Assembly: GCA_026225215.1 (NCBI GenBank) | Contig: JAMFSI010000025.1 | Span: 1-64,000, forward strand | Length of the DNA: 64,000 bases | Source of the DNA: Sphingomonas palustris | Lineage (GTDB): Bacteria; Pseudomonadota; Alphaproteobacteria; Sphingomonadales; Sphingomonadaceae | Direction of reading: 5' to 3' | Part shown: positions 55,102 through 64,000 of the stretch, piece by piece | Layout: each line of letters opens with the position of its first letter | Numbering within the stretch: the stretch's first letter is position 1 | Position numbers and translations under genes: made by a program | The notes under the pieces: generated by a model | Database searches by the model: none | Told to the model about the DNA's origin: nothing | What the model saw: the letters and a program-made list of their open reading frames with translations, nothing else

Positions 55102-58008
55102 TCAATTCCCGAAGGTGCGCTGCCACCAGCCGCGACGCGGTGCGCCAGAGTCATCGTCGCCTTCGCCGCTTGCTTCGCCAGCTGTGCCCGCCGTTTCATC
55201 CACCATATCGGCGGCGGGGCGCGGTGTTGTCGGCGCGTCCTCGCCGCTTGCTTCCGGGGCAACCGCGTCGGCCTTTTTGCGGCGAACGCGTTTAGCCGGA
55301 ACTTCCGTCACTTCGGGTGCCGGAGCTGCAACGGTAGCCTCTGGCTCGGCCTTTTTGTGGCGGCTGCGCTTGGGCTTTTCCTCGGGGGCCGCTGCTTCTG
55401 CGACAGCCTCGGTTGCCACAGCAACGTCAGCGACCTCAACCGGCGCAGCTACGGCCTTCTTGCGGCTTGCCCGCTTCTTTGGCGCAGGTGCATCGATGAC
55501 CTCGGGCCCGCTGACGGCTTCGGCCGGCAGCGGGGTAACAACCGCTTCGGCTTCACCGCTATCAAGGGCCGTTTCGCCGCTCTCCGATTGCTCGGCGTCC
55601 GCAGTTTCGCTGCCCGGTTCACCGCGATTGCGGCCACCGCGCCGACGGCGACCACGCCGGCGGCGCTTGGCCTGGGCTTCGCCGTCTTCGCCAGCGCCCT
55701 CGCCGACTTCAGTTTCGCCGTCCGGTTCACCGTGACGGTTGTCGCCAAATTCGCCGGTTTCACTTGGGGCTTCACCCGAGGCCTCGGTGGCTTCATCTTC
55801 GCCAGCATCTCCGGCTTCTTCGGTAGCGGTCTGCTCCTGATCACGGCCACGACCACGCCGGCGCTTGCGCCGCTTGCGCCGGCCATCGCCAGCGGCACCA
55901 TCCGATGCTTGATCAGCGCGTTCGCCCGCACGTTCGCCAGCGTCCTCGCGGCGCGGTTGGCGTCCTTCGTGCTCGTGATTCTCTTCGATCTCGTCTTCGA
56001 TCTCGTCCTCTTCCTCGGGAAGATCGTCGCCATCTTCTTCCTGGAAGGCGATGGGCTCGAATTTGGGGACGAATTCGTTGCGCGGGCCCGACGAGGCCAC
56101 GCGCATCTTGGCGCCCTCGTTCTCGCCCTCGGGGATCACTTCGACAGTGACCCCATAGCGCTCTTCGACCTCGGCGAGGTCGGCGCGCTTGGTGTTGAGC
56201 ACGTAGATTGCGGCTTCCTGGCTCGCGAACAGGGTGATGACGATGCCGCGACCCTTGGCCGCTTCTTCCTCGATCAGCCGCAGTGCCGACAGGCCAGCCG
56301 AGCCGGCGGTGCGCACCAGTCCCGAACCATCGCAATGCGGGCAGGAGCGCGTGGTCGCCTCGAGCACGCCGGTGCGCAGGCGCTGACGGCTCATTTCCAT
56401 CAGCCCGAAACCGGAAATGCGGCCGACCTGGATGCGGGCGCGATCGTTCTTGAGCGCGTCCTTCATCGCCTTCTCGACCTTGCGGACGTTCGAGCCGTAT
56501 TCCATGTCGATGAAGTCGATCACGACAAGGCCGGCCATGTCGCGCAGGCGCAGCTGGCGAGCGATCTCGCGCGCGGCTTCGAGATTGGTGTTGACCGCGG
56601 TCGCCTCGATGCCGTGTTCCTTAGTGGAACGGCCCGAGTTGATGTCGATCGAGACCAGCGCTTCGGTCGGGTTGATGACGATATAGCCGCCCGATTTGAG
56701 CTGGACGACCGGATCGTACATCGCGGTGAGCTGGTCTTCGGCGCCGAAACGCTGGAACAGCGGCACCGGATCGACATAGGCTTTCACCCGGCGCGCATGG
56801 CTGGGCATCAGCAGCTTCATGAAATCGCGGGCGAGGCGATAGCCGCCTTCGCCCTCGACGATCACTTCCTCGATATCGCGATTATAGATGTCGCGGATCG
56901 CGCGCTTGATCAGGTCGCTGTCCGAATGGATCAGCGCAGGGGCGCTCGAATGCAGCGTGACTTCGCGGATATCGTCCCACAGCCGGGCGAGATAATCGAA
57001 GTCGCGCTTGATCTCCGTCTTGGTGCGCTGCAATCCGGCGGTCCGGACGATGCAGCCCATGCTCTTGGGCAGCGCCATTTCGGCGATGATCGATTTCAGC
57101 CGCTTACGATCGGCGACCGAGTTGATCTTGCGGCTGATGCCACCGCCGTGGCTGGAATTGGGCATCAGCACGCAATAACGGCCAGCCAGGCTCAGGTATG
57201 TGGTCAGCGCCGCGCCCTTGTTGCCGCGTTCTTCCTTGACCACCTGGACGAGCAGCACTTGCCGGCGATGGATGACGTCCTGAATCTTGTAGCGGCGGCG
57301 CAGCGCCATGCGGCGCGCGCGCAGATCGTCGGCCTGGCCGCGATTATCCTTGGCCTGACCGCGCCCCTGGCGGCGGCCACGCTGGCGACCGCGCTGGCTG
57401 TCGCCTTCCTCGCCGCGCTCGTTGCTGTCTTCTTCGCCGCCTTCATCGTGGTCATGGCCGGCTTCGCGGTCTTCATTTTCAAAGCCTTCATCGGCGTCAT
57501 CGCCGCTGTCGAAACCATTCTGGACGAGGCCGTCCTCGATCGTGGCGACCTCGTTCTTTTCAGAAGTGTCGATTTCGATGACGCTGCCGAGGTCATCATC
57601 GCCGGCTGGGCCAAAGTCGTCGCCCCCATCGGCGTATTCGTCGGCATAAACGCCGCCGCTTTCGGCGTAGGCGTCTTCTTCGGCTTCCTCGGCGGCGCGC
57701 AGAGCGGCTTCTTCGGCGGCATGTGCGGCTTCTTCAGCCAGCAGCGCTTCGCGGTCTTCCTTGGGGATCTGATAATAGTCGGGGTGGATTTCGCTGAAGG
57801 CGAGAAAGCCGTGCCGGTTTCCGCCGAAATCGACGAAAGCCGCCTGCAGCGACGGTTCTACCCGAGTGACCTTGGCGAGATAGATATTACCCTTGATCTG
57901 CTTGTGATCGGCAGAATCAAAGTCGAATTCTTCAATCCGGTTGCCTTTGAGCACCGCCACCCGGGTTTCTTCCGGGTGGCGCGCATCGATAAGCATGCGC
58001 GTTGTCAT
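55102..58008 (-). CDS. rne: Ribonuclease E/G (RNase E-type with extended C-terminal region)
   Basis: MTTRMLIDARHPEETRVAVLKGNRIEEFDFDSADHKQIKGNIYLAKVTRVEPSLQAAFVDFGGNRHGFLAFSEI; VVIDFIDME; CPHCDGSG zinc-link; long charged C-terminal region. Confidence 0.95.
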   Translation of the reverse strand: MTTRMLIDARHPEETRVAVLKGNRIEEFDFDSADHKQIKGNIYLAKVTRVEPSLQAAFVDFGGNRHGFLAFSEIHPDYYQIPKEDREALLAEEAAHAAEEAALRAAEEAEEDAYAESGGVYADEYADGGDDFGPAGDDDLGSVIEIDTSEKNEVATIEDGLVQNGFDSGDDADEGFENEDREAGHDHDEGGEEDSNERGEEGDSQRGRQRGRRQGRGQAKDNRGQADDLRARRMALRRRYKIQDVIHRRQVLLVQVVKEERGNKGAALTTYLSLAGRYCVLMPNSSHGGGISRKINSVADRKRLKSIIAEMALPKSMGCIVRTAGLQRTKTEIKRDFDYLARLWDDIREVTLHSSAPALIHSDSDLIKRAIRDIYNRDIEEVIVEGEGGYRLARDFMKLLMPSHARRVKAYVDPVPLFQRFGAEDQLTAMYDPVVQLKSGGYIVINPTEALVSIDINSGRSTKEHGIEATAVNTNLEAAREIARQLRLRDMAGLVVIDFIDMEYGSNVRKVEKAMKDALKNDRARIQVGRISGFGLMEMSRQRLRTGVLEATTRSCPHCDGSGLVRTAGSAGLSALRLIEEEAAKGRGIVITLFASQEAAIYVLNTKRADLAEVEERYGVTVEVIPEGENEGAKMRVASSGPRNEFVPKFEPIAFQEEDGDDLPEEEDEIEDEIEENHEHEGRQPRREDAGERAGERADQASDGAAGDGRRKRRKRRRGRGRDQEQTATEEAGDAGEDEATEASGEAPSETGEFGDNRHGEPDGETEVGEGAGEDGEAQAKRRRRGRRRRGGRNRGEPGSETADAEQSESGETALDSGEAEAVVTPLPAEAVSGPEVIDAPAPKKRASRKKAVAAPVEVADVAVATEAVAEAAAPEEKPKRSRHKKAEPEATVAAPAPEVTEVPAKRVRRKKADAVAPEASGEDAPTTPRPAADMVDETAGTAGEASGEGDDDSGAPRRGWWQRTFGN

Positions 58009-58673
58009 TATAAATTCTCCAGGCGCGCGCATGCGCGGGCAAGCCCGGCGCTATGGCGCGATAATTGGTGGGAAGGTCACGCGCCGCGACCGGGATCAGT
58101 TCCCGGGGCTGTGACGGCGCGGTTTTATGGGAATAGCCGAGGCGATGTGGCGCAGGGTTGCGCTCGGTCACTTCGGCGGCGATGTGTGCATCTGCTGGAC
58201 CGAAAAGGCGCGGCGCGGTGAAGCGCGCTGGAACGATGGCCCCGATCTTCTCGGAAGGGTAAGCCGCGATCCGTCCATTTGCCAGCCAATCCGTCGACCA
58301 TGCTGCCGTGTCCCTTCGGGACTGCGGCAAATGGAACGGCAAACGGCTTTTCATGTCCTGCATCAACCTGTCGTATCCGGACGGTACCGACCCGGACAAT
58401 CCGGGCGAGTACCGGTCAAGCCCGATCCTTCCGAGAATGCGCGCCTTCCGCCGGAATGGCAGGCTTTTGCGCTTGGGGGATCAGGGCAGGAATGCCCGGT
58501 GCAGACTGACTAGCACCGCAATTCCGCCTCGGCAAGTTTATTGCTCGACGGAGAATCGAACGGGCCGGCAAGGTTTATGGACCTGCCGATCACAGCTTTC
58601 ACTGTAGCTGGTTATTGTTACCGGCCATTTACATTTGCACCACGCATTGCCGCGCTTTAGTGGGCGAATTGGA

Positions 58674-59555
58674 ATGCCGCGCAAACTATTGCTCGTTTTG
58701 ATCATGCTTGCACCACTGGCGGTGCTGGTCGCCATGATTGCGCTGGACAAGCATTTCGGCGCGGGCCGCGCGCTGGATTATGTCGTGCGCATTGAATTCC
58801 CGGCGCCTGGCGAAGAAGTCGGGCTCCCTCCGATCGAAGGGCCGCTCGATGCCAGTCGGCCGCTGGTGGTGATCGACGCCGGGCATGGCGGCCACGACCC
58901 CGGCGCGCATGGCGGTAATCGCAACGAGAAGGATTTGACGCTGGCACTGGCTAAGGCGCTGGAGGCGCGGTTGCTGGCCGGCGGCGGTATTCGCGTGGCG
59001 CTGACCCGTTCCGATGATCGCTATCTGTTGCTGGAGGAGCGCTCGGGGATCGCGCGGCGGTTGCGGGCGGATTTGTTCGTCTCGATCCATGCCGACAGCG
59101 CCGAGAATGCCGATGCTTCTGGCGCGACGGTCTATACTTTGTCCGACCGTGGCAGCAGCGAAGAGGCCGAGCGGATGGCGGCCAGCGAAAACCGTGCCGA
59201 TAGTATCAACGGCATCCAGCTTGGCGATACCAGCAATGCCGTCGATGCCATCCTCGTCGATTTGTCGCAGCGGCATACCGAGGCACAATCGAGCGAATTC
59301 GCCAGCCTGGTGCTGCGCGAAGGACAGGATCACATTGCGTTTCGCAACCGGGCGCTGCAATCGGCGGCCTTTGTTGTGCTAAAATCGCCCGATGTGCCTT
59401 CGGCGTTGCTCGAAGCCGGCTACATCAGCAATGCACGCGACGTGGCGTGGCTGTCCTCGGACGCCGGACGCACGGCCTTCGCCGACGTCGCCGACCATGC
59501 CATCCGCGTCTTCTTCGCGCGCCAGACCGAACCGGCGGTGCTGGCGACGCCGTGA
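58674..59555 (+). CDS. N-acetylmuramoyl-L-alanine amidase (Amidase_3)
   Basis: VVIDAGHGGHDPGAHGG, KDLTLALAKALEARL, FVSIHADSA, SALLEAGYISNARD. Confidence 0.95.
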   Translation: MPRKLLLVLIMLAPLAVLVAMIALDKHFGAGRALDYVVRIEFPAPGEEVGLPPIEGPLDASRPLVVIDAGHGGHDPGAHGGNRNEKDLTLALAKALEARLLAGGGIRVALTRSDDRYLLLEERSGIARRLRADLFVSIHADSAENADASGATVYTLSDRGSSEEAERMAASENRADSINGIQLGDTSNAVDAILVDLSQRHTEAQSSEFASLVLREGQDHIAFRNRALQSAAFVVLKSPDVPSALLEAGYISNARDVAWLSSDAGRTAFADVADHAIRVFFARQTEPAVLATP

Positions 59556-59630
59556 GGCAGCTATCTAAATATCCGCCTTCAACAAGCCCACTGGCAATCC
59601 CGCGCGTCGCCATGCTAGGGGCGAGCGACC

Positions 59631-62186
59631 ATGGCCGATGACCCTTCGGAAGAAAAGCTCAGCTACCGCATCCGGCGCAATGCCGGCGGGGTGATATCGC
59701 GATTGCATCTGTCTGAGGCCGCTGGCGCCTTCGCGCAGCAGTGGCGAGCGCATCGCTGGTTGCGCTGGAGCGGTTATGCACTGGGCGTGGTGCTGGCGAT
59801 TTATTTTCTGATCTGGGTGCTGGTCGCGCGCAATCTGCCATCCGCGGACAAGCTGCTCGATTACCAGCCGCCGCTGCCGACGATGGTGCGCGGCGCCGAT
59901 GGCAGTATCGTTTATTCCTATGCGCGCGAGCGGCGGGTGCAGTTGCGCTACGTCGATTTTCCCAAGCCGCTGATCAACGCTTACCTCTCGGCGGAGGACA
60001 AGAACTTCTTCTCGCATGGCGGCGTCGATTATGTCGGGATCGGCGAGGCGGTGCTGGATTACGGGCTGAAGTTCGGCTCGGGCCAGCGCGCGCGCGGCGG
60101 TTCGACGATCACCCAGCAGGTCGCCAAGAACATCCTGATCGGCAACGAATATTCGGTATCGCGCAAGCTCAAGGAAATGATCCTGGCGCGGCGGATCGAG
60201 CATGTGTTGAACAAGCAGCAGATCCTCGAGCTTTATCTCAACGAGATCGCGCTGGGACGGCAGAGCTTCGGCGTGCAGGCGGCGGCGCGGGCTTATTTCG
60301 GCAAGGATGTCGGCGATCTCAGCCTTAGCGAATGCGCCTTTCTGGCGATCCTGCCCAAGGCGCCGGAGGTTTATGGACGCGCCAAGAATGCCGATGCGGC
60401 GATGGAGCGGCGCAATTGGGTGCTCGATCAGATGGCCAAGAATGGCTTCGTCAGTAGCGCCGATGCCAATGCCGCCAAGGCACAGCCGCTCGGCCTGGTG
60501 GCGCATCGAATCGAAACTTATGATCCCTCGGTCGGCTATTTCGTCGAGGAAGTACGCCGCCGGCTGATCGATCAATATGGCGAGAACGCCGATGACGGCA
60601 AGAACAGCGTCTATGCTGGCGGGCTATGGGTGCGCACGTCGCTCGATCCCGAGTTGCAGAAGGCCAGCCTCGACGGGCTGCGCGCCGGGCTGATCCGCTA
60701 TTCGGCGGGCAAGAGCTGGTCGGGGCCGATTGCGCATATCGATATCGACCAGAACTCCTGGCAGGGTCAGTTAATCGGGCTGAACAAGACCGTCTCCTAC
60801 AAGGACTGGCGGGTCGGGTTAGTGCTCAGCCGCAGTGGTTCGTCCGCGAGCATCGGCTTTCCCGATGGTTCGACCGCGCCGCTCACCGGCTTGCCCGATC
60901 CGCTCCGTGCCGGCGACGTGATCGCGGCCGCGCCTGCCGGCAATAGCTGGGCGGTGCGGACGATTCCCGGTGTCTCGGGCGGTATGCTCGTCGAGGAGCC
61001 GTTCAGCGGTCGTGTGCTGGCGATGCAGGGCGGTTTCGACTCCGGCCTCGATTCGTTCAATCGCGCGACTCAGGCCGAGCGCCAGCCGGGCTCGACGATC
61101 AAGCCGTTCGTCTACGCCACCGGGCTCGATTACGGCATGACCCCGGCGACGATGGTGCCCGATGAGGCGTTCTGCGTTTTCCAGGGGGCGGCGCTGGGGC
61201 AGAAATGCTTCAAGAATTACGGTAATGAAGGCGGCGGCGGCATGCACACCATGCGCTGGGGCCTCGAGCAATCGCGCAATCTGATGACCGTCCATATCGC
61301 CAACGATACCGGCATGGAAAAAGTGGTGCGCACCTTCGACCGTGTCGGCATCGGCAAGTATCAGCCTTATTTGTCTTATGCGCTGGGCGCGGGTGACACC
61401 ACGGTCGGTCAGATGGTCAACGCCTATTCGGCGCTGGCCAATGGCGGGGTGCAATATGATGCCTCGCCGATCGACTATATCCAGGATCGCAATGGCAAGG
61501 TGATCTGGCGCGCCGATCAGCGGCAATGCGATGGCTGCAACATGCCCGACTGGGACGGCAAGCCGATGCCGCGACTGGCATCGCGCGGCAAGCAGGTGCT
61601 CGATCCGCGCACCGCTTATCAAACCGTCCACATGCTCGAAGGCGTGATCATCCGCGGCACCGGGATCGCATTGCACGATCTCGGTCTGCCCTTGTTCGGC
61701 AAGACCGGCACCACCTCGGGTCCGACCAACGTCTGGTTCGTGGGCGGATCGACCAAGATCATCGGCGGTGTCTATCTGGGCTATGATCATCCGCGCCCGC
61801 TCGGCGGTTATGTCCAGGGCGCCACTTACGCCGTGCCGATGTTCAAGCAATTCGTTCAGGAGTCGATTGGCCGCTGGGATCATACGCCCTTCGTTGCGCC
61901 CGCCGGAGTGCGCCTGGTCAAGATCGACCGGATCAGCGGCCAGCGGGTGTTCGGCGGCACCCCGAGCGATGATGCCAAGGCGCCGATTATCTGGGAGGCG
62001 TTCAAGCCCGAGACCGAACCGCAGCGTCCCACCCGGCAAAGCCAACTCGATGCCAAGCGGGAGGATCTGCTCGATGCCATCCGACGCGGCTTCGCGGCGC
62101 GTTCTCCCGTCGGCCCGGTCGCTCACCCCAGTGGCGAAGCCAGCCAACCGCAGGATTTCGCGGCCCAGCAGGGCGGGGTTTACTAA
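59631..62186 (+). CDS. Penicillin-binding protein 1A
   Basis: Transglycosylase motifs AEDKNFFSHGGVDYVGI, RGGSTITQQVAKNI; transpeptidase PGSTIKPFVY, KTGTTSGPTNVWFVGG. Confidence 0.96.
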   Translation: MADDPSEEKLSYRIRRNAGGVISRLHLSEAAGAFAQQWRAHRWLRWSGYALGVVLAIYFLIWVLVARNLPSADKLLDYQPPLPTMVRGADGSIVYSYARERRVQLRYVDFPKPLINAYLSAEDKNFFSHGGVDYVGIGEAVLDYGLKFGSGQRARGGSTITQQVAKNILIGNEYSVSRKLKEMILARRIEHVLNKQQILELYLNEIALGRQSFGVQAAARAYFGKDVGDLSLSECAFLAILPKAPEVYGRAKNADAAMERRNWVLDQMAKNGFVSSADANAAKAQPLGLVAHRIETYDPSVGYFVEEVRRRLIDQYGENADDGKNSVYAGGLWVRTSLDPELQKASLDGLRAGLIRYSAGKSWSGPIAHIDIDQNSWQGQLIGLNKTVSYKDWRVGLVLSRSGSSASIGFPDGSTAPLTGLPDPLRAGDVIAAAPAGNSWAVRTIPGVSGGMLVEEPFSGRVLAMQGGFDSGLDSFNRATQAERQPGSTIKPFVYATGLDYGMTPATMVPDEAFCVFQGAALGQKCFKNYGNEGGGGMHTMRWGLEQSRNLMTVHIANDTGMEKVVRTFDRVGIGKYQPYLSYALGAGDTTVGQMVNAYSALANGGVQYDASPIDYIQDRNGKVIWRADQRQCDGCNMPDWDGKPMPRLASRGKQVLDPRTAYQTVHMLEGVIIRGTGIALHDLGLPLFGKTGTTSGPTNVWFVGGSTKIIGGVYLGYDHPRPLGGYVQGATYAVPMFKQFVQESIGRWDHTPFVAPAGVRLVKIDRISGQRVFGGTPSDDAKAPIIWEAFKPETEPQRPTRQSQLDAKREDLLDAIRRGFAARSPVGPVAHPSGEASQPQDFAAQQGGVY

Positions 62187-62237
62187 CGTCATTCAAGAAG
62201 CTGGACCGATGCATTGGCGAGGTTTAGGCTACCTTGC

Positions 62238-62786
62238 ATGAAATACGCACCCATGTTGGCCATCGCCGCGCTCGCCGCTCTATCGTTCTCCGTTACCGCG
62301 CATGCGCAATTGGCGCCGGGGGCGAGGGCGCCCGATTTCGCCACACAAGCGGCGATGGGCGGGAATGATTTTCCGTTCAAGCTCAGCGAAGCGCTGAAAA
62401 AGGGGCCGGTGGTCCTCTATTTCTATCCCAAGGCCTTCACCCCGGGCTGCACCATGGAGGCACACGCCTTCGCCGCTGCGATCGATGATTTTCACAAGGC
62501 CGGCGCCACGGTGATGGGCATGTCCGCCGATGATCTGCCAACGTTGAAGCGCTTTTCGACCAGCGAATGTCAGAGCAAATTCCCGGTTGCAGTGGCCAGC
62601 CCGGCGATTGTCGAAGCTTACCATGTCGCCTTTCGCAAGCCTGACGGCACGCCGCTGCCAATCACCAACCGTACCTCTTATGTCATTGCCCGTGATGGCC
62701 ACATCAGCTTCGTCCATTCCAATCTCGACTGGCACGACCACGTCAAGCTGACCTTGGCGGCCGTGCAGGCGCTGCCGGCACGCTGA
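62238..62786 (+). CDS. Peroxiredoxin (AhpC/TSA, BCP-like) with signal peptide
   Basis: VVLYFYPKAFTPGCTMEAHAFAAAIDDFHKAGATVMGMSADD; N-terminal signal-like MKYAPMLAIAALAALSFSVTAHAQ. Confidence 0.93.
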   Translation: MKYAPMLAIAALAALSFSVTAHAQLAPGARAPDFATQAAMGGNDFPFKLSEALKKGPVVLYFYPKAFTPGCTMEAHAFAAAIDDFHKAGATVMGMSADDLPTLKRFSTSECQSKFPVAVASPAIVEAYHVAFRKPDGTPLPITNRTSYVIARDGHISFVHSNLDWHDHVKLTLAAVQALPAR

Positions 62787-62796
62787 GCCCGCTTAT

Positions 62797-62897
62797 CCCC
62801 CTCCCGCTTGCGGGAGGGGCTAGGGGTGGGCAGGTGGTTACACTGAGGTCGCGTGCAAAAATGCCCACCCCCGCCCCCTCCCGCAAGCGGGAGGGGA
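62797..62897. repeat. Palindromic intergenic repeat
   Basis: CCCCTCCCGCTTGCGGGAGGGG ... GTGGGCA ... TGCCCACCCCCGCCCCCTCCCGCAAGCGGGAGGGG nested inverted arms. Confidence 0.85.
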
Positions 62898-62998
62898 GTT
62901 CGAGCAACCCAATCGGGTGGCGTGGCGCTGCTCCCCGCCCTTTACTTTGACGGCAATCCGGCTAACGGGCGTGGCTTGCCTAGAGGAGAGATTTTGCC

Positions 62999-64000
62999 AT
63001 GCGTGCCGAGGGGCAGGCCCACATAGACCGTATCGAAGCGGCGCTGGCGCTGGTCCGCAAGTTTCTGGACTGGGATCGGGCGTTGCGTCGGCTGGACGAG
63101 TTGAACGCGCGCGTCGAGGATCCCAAGCTGTGGGACAATCCGCGCGGTGCCGAAGAGGTCATGCGGGAGCGGCGCCGGCTCGAAGCCAGCATCGGCACGG
63201 TCACGCAGATCGGCCAGGAGATGGCCGATGCCGTGGAATTCGTCGAATTGGGCGAGGCCGAGGGCGACGATGATACGGTTCAGGAAGGCCTGGCCTCGCT
63301 CGCCGCGCTGGCCGATCGCGCCGATTCCGACAAGGTCCAGGCTTTGCTCGCTGGCGAAGCCGACGCCAATGACGCTTATCTCGAAGTCCACGCCGGCGCG
63401 GGCGGCACCGAAAGCCAGGACTGGGCCGAAATGCTCCAGCGCATGTATTCACGCTGGGCAGAACGACATGGCTACAAGGTCGAAGTCGTCGATTATCATT
63501 CGGGCGAGCAGGCCGGGATCAAGAGCTGTACGCTGCTGATCAAGGGCGAGAATGCCTATGGCTATGCCAAGACCGAAAGCGGGGTTCACCGGCTGGTCCG
63601 CATCAGCCCCTATGACAGCTCGGCGCGGCGGCACACCAGCTTCAGCTCGATCTGGGTCTATCCGGTGGTCGACGACAATATCGAGGTCGATATCAAGGAA
63701 AGCGACCTCAAGATCGACACCTATCGCGCTTCGGGCGCGGGTGGCCAGCACGTCAACACCACCGATTCGGCGGTGCGCATCACGCATGTTCCGACCGGGA
63801 TCATCGTCGCCAGCCAAAGCGACCGCAGCCAGCACAAGAACCGCGCCACCGCGATGAACATGCTGAAGGCGCGCATCTACGAGGCCGAACTGGCGAAGCG
63901 CGAAGCCACCGCGCTGGGCGAATATGCCGCCAAGACCGAGATCGGCTGGGGCCATCAGATCCGCTCCTACGTGCTCCAGCCCTATCAGCTGGTGAAGGAT
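62999..64000 (+). CDS. prfB: Peptide chain release factor 2 (5' part, runs off window)
   Basis: MRAEGQAHIDRIEAALALVRKFLDWDRALRRLDELNARVEDPKLWDNP...ASGAGGQHVNTTDSAVRITHVPTGI; open for 334 codons to the window end. Confidence 0.95.
   Translation, partial: MRAEGQAHIDRIEAALALVRKFLDWDRALRRLDELNARVEDPKLWDNPRGAEEVMRERRRLEASIGTVTQIGQEMADAVEFVELGEAEGDDDTVQEGLASLAALADRADSDKVQALLAGEADANDAYLEVHAGAGGTESQDWAEMLQRMYSRWAERHGYKVEVVDYHSGEQAGIKSCTLLIKGENAYGYAKTESGVHRLVRISPYDSSARRHTSFSSIWVYPVVDDNIEVDIKESDLKIDTYRASGAGGQHVNTTDSAVRITHVPTGIIVASQSDRSQHKNRATAMNMLKARIYEAELAKREATALGEYAAKTEIGWGHQIRSYVLQPYQLVKD

Noticed and set aside
55357-58221. 954-aa plus-strand ORF antisense to rne
   Set aside because: Shadow ORF: the minus frame encodes clear RNase E motifs; low-complexity acidic codons in high-GC DNA leave the antisense frame open.
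59631-62186. Antisense ORFs opposite PBP1A (e.g. 59565-60575, 60819-62192)
   Set aside because: Shadow ORFs; PBP1A catalytic motifs on the plus strand are unambiguous.
62945-62951. CTTTGAC string as RF2 frameshift site
   Set aside because: It lies about 50 nt upstream of the prfB ATG; neither reading frame there joins the RF2 frame and no Shine-Dalgarno-like AGGGGG precedes it.

Overview
64 kb chromosomal window of high-GC alphaproteobacterial DNA. Gene content and protein style suggest Sphingomonadales, by inference only; no rRNA or tRNA was recognised. Main blocks, in order: (1) a TonB-dependent receptor next to a secreted hydrolase-like protein. (2) A minus-strand operon of chained 4-bp overlaps encoding a CoxG/M/S/L-type molybdenum hydroxylase with an unusual C-terminal extension on the large subunit, then a TIM-barrel epimerase-like protein and an SDR. 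(3) An EmrAB/NodT-type tripartite efflux operon. (4) A tyrosine phosphatase, an alpha/beta hydrolase and TrxB. (5) A ~19 kb exosortase A (XrtA) exopolysaccharide locus (about 21.07-40.11 kb): two hydrolases, ACP, acyltransferase-like protein, acyl-CoA ligase, PLP decarboxylase, export protein, chain-length protein, tyrosine kinase, outer-membrane protein, ATPase, deacetylase, FemAB, glycosyltransferase, XrtA-EpsI fusion and amidotransferase. (6) An RpfF/DSF-synthase-like crotonase immediately downstream. (7) Pirin, YbjQ-like protein, a second TonB receptor, ZapE, a thioesterase, SdhB, a KirBac-type K+ channel, SDR, cupin, GST, a stand-alone molybdopterin oxidoreductase, RNase E, an amidase, PBP1A, a peroxiredoxin and the 5' part of prfB (no frameshift site). 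Several families of dispersed palindromic intergenic repeats are visible. The most interesting items are the DSF-synthase-like gene beside the XrtA locus with an operator-like palindrome upstream, the XrtA-associated ACP/ligase/decarboxylase module of unknown product, the CoxL C-terminal fusion, and the nested palindromic elements. No CRISPR array or transposase was seen.
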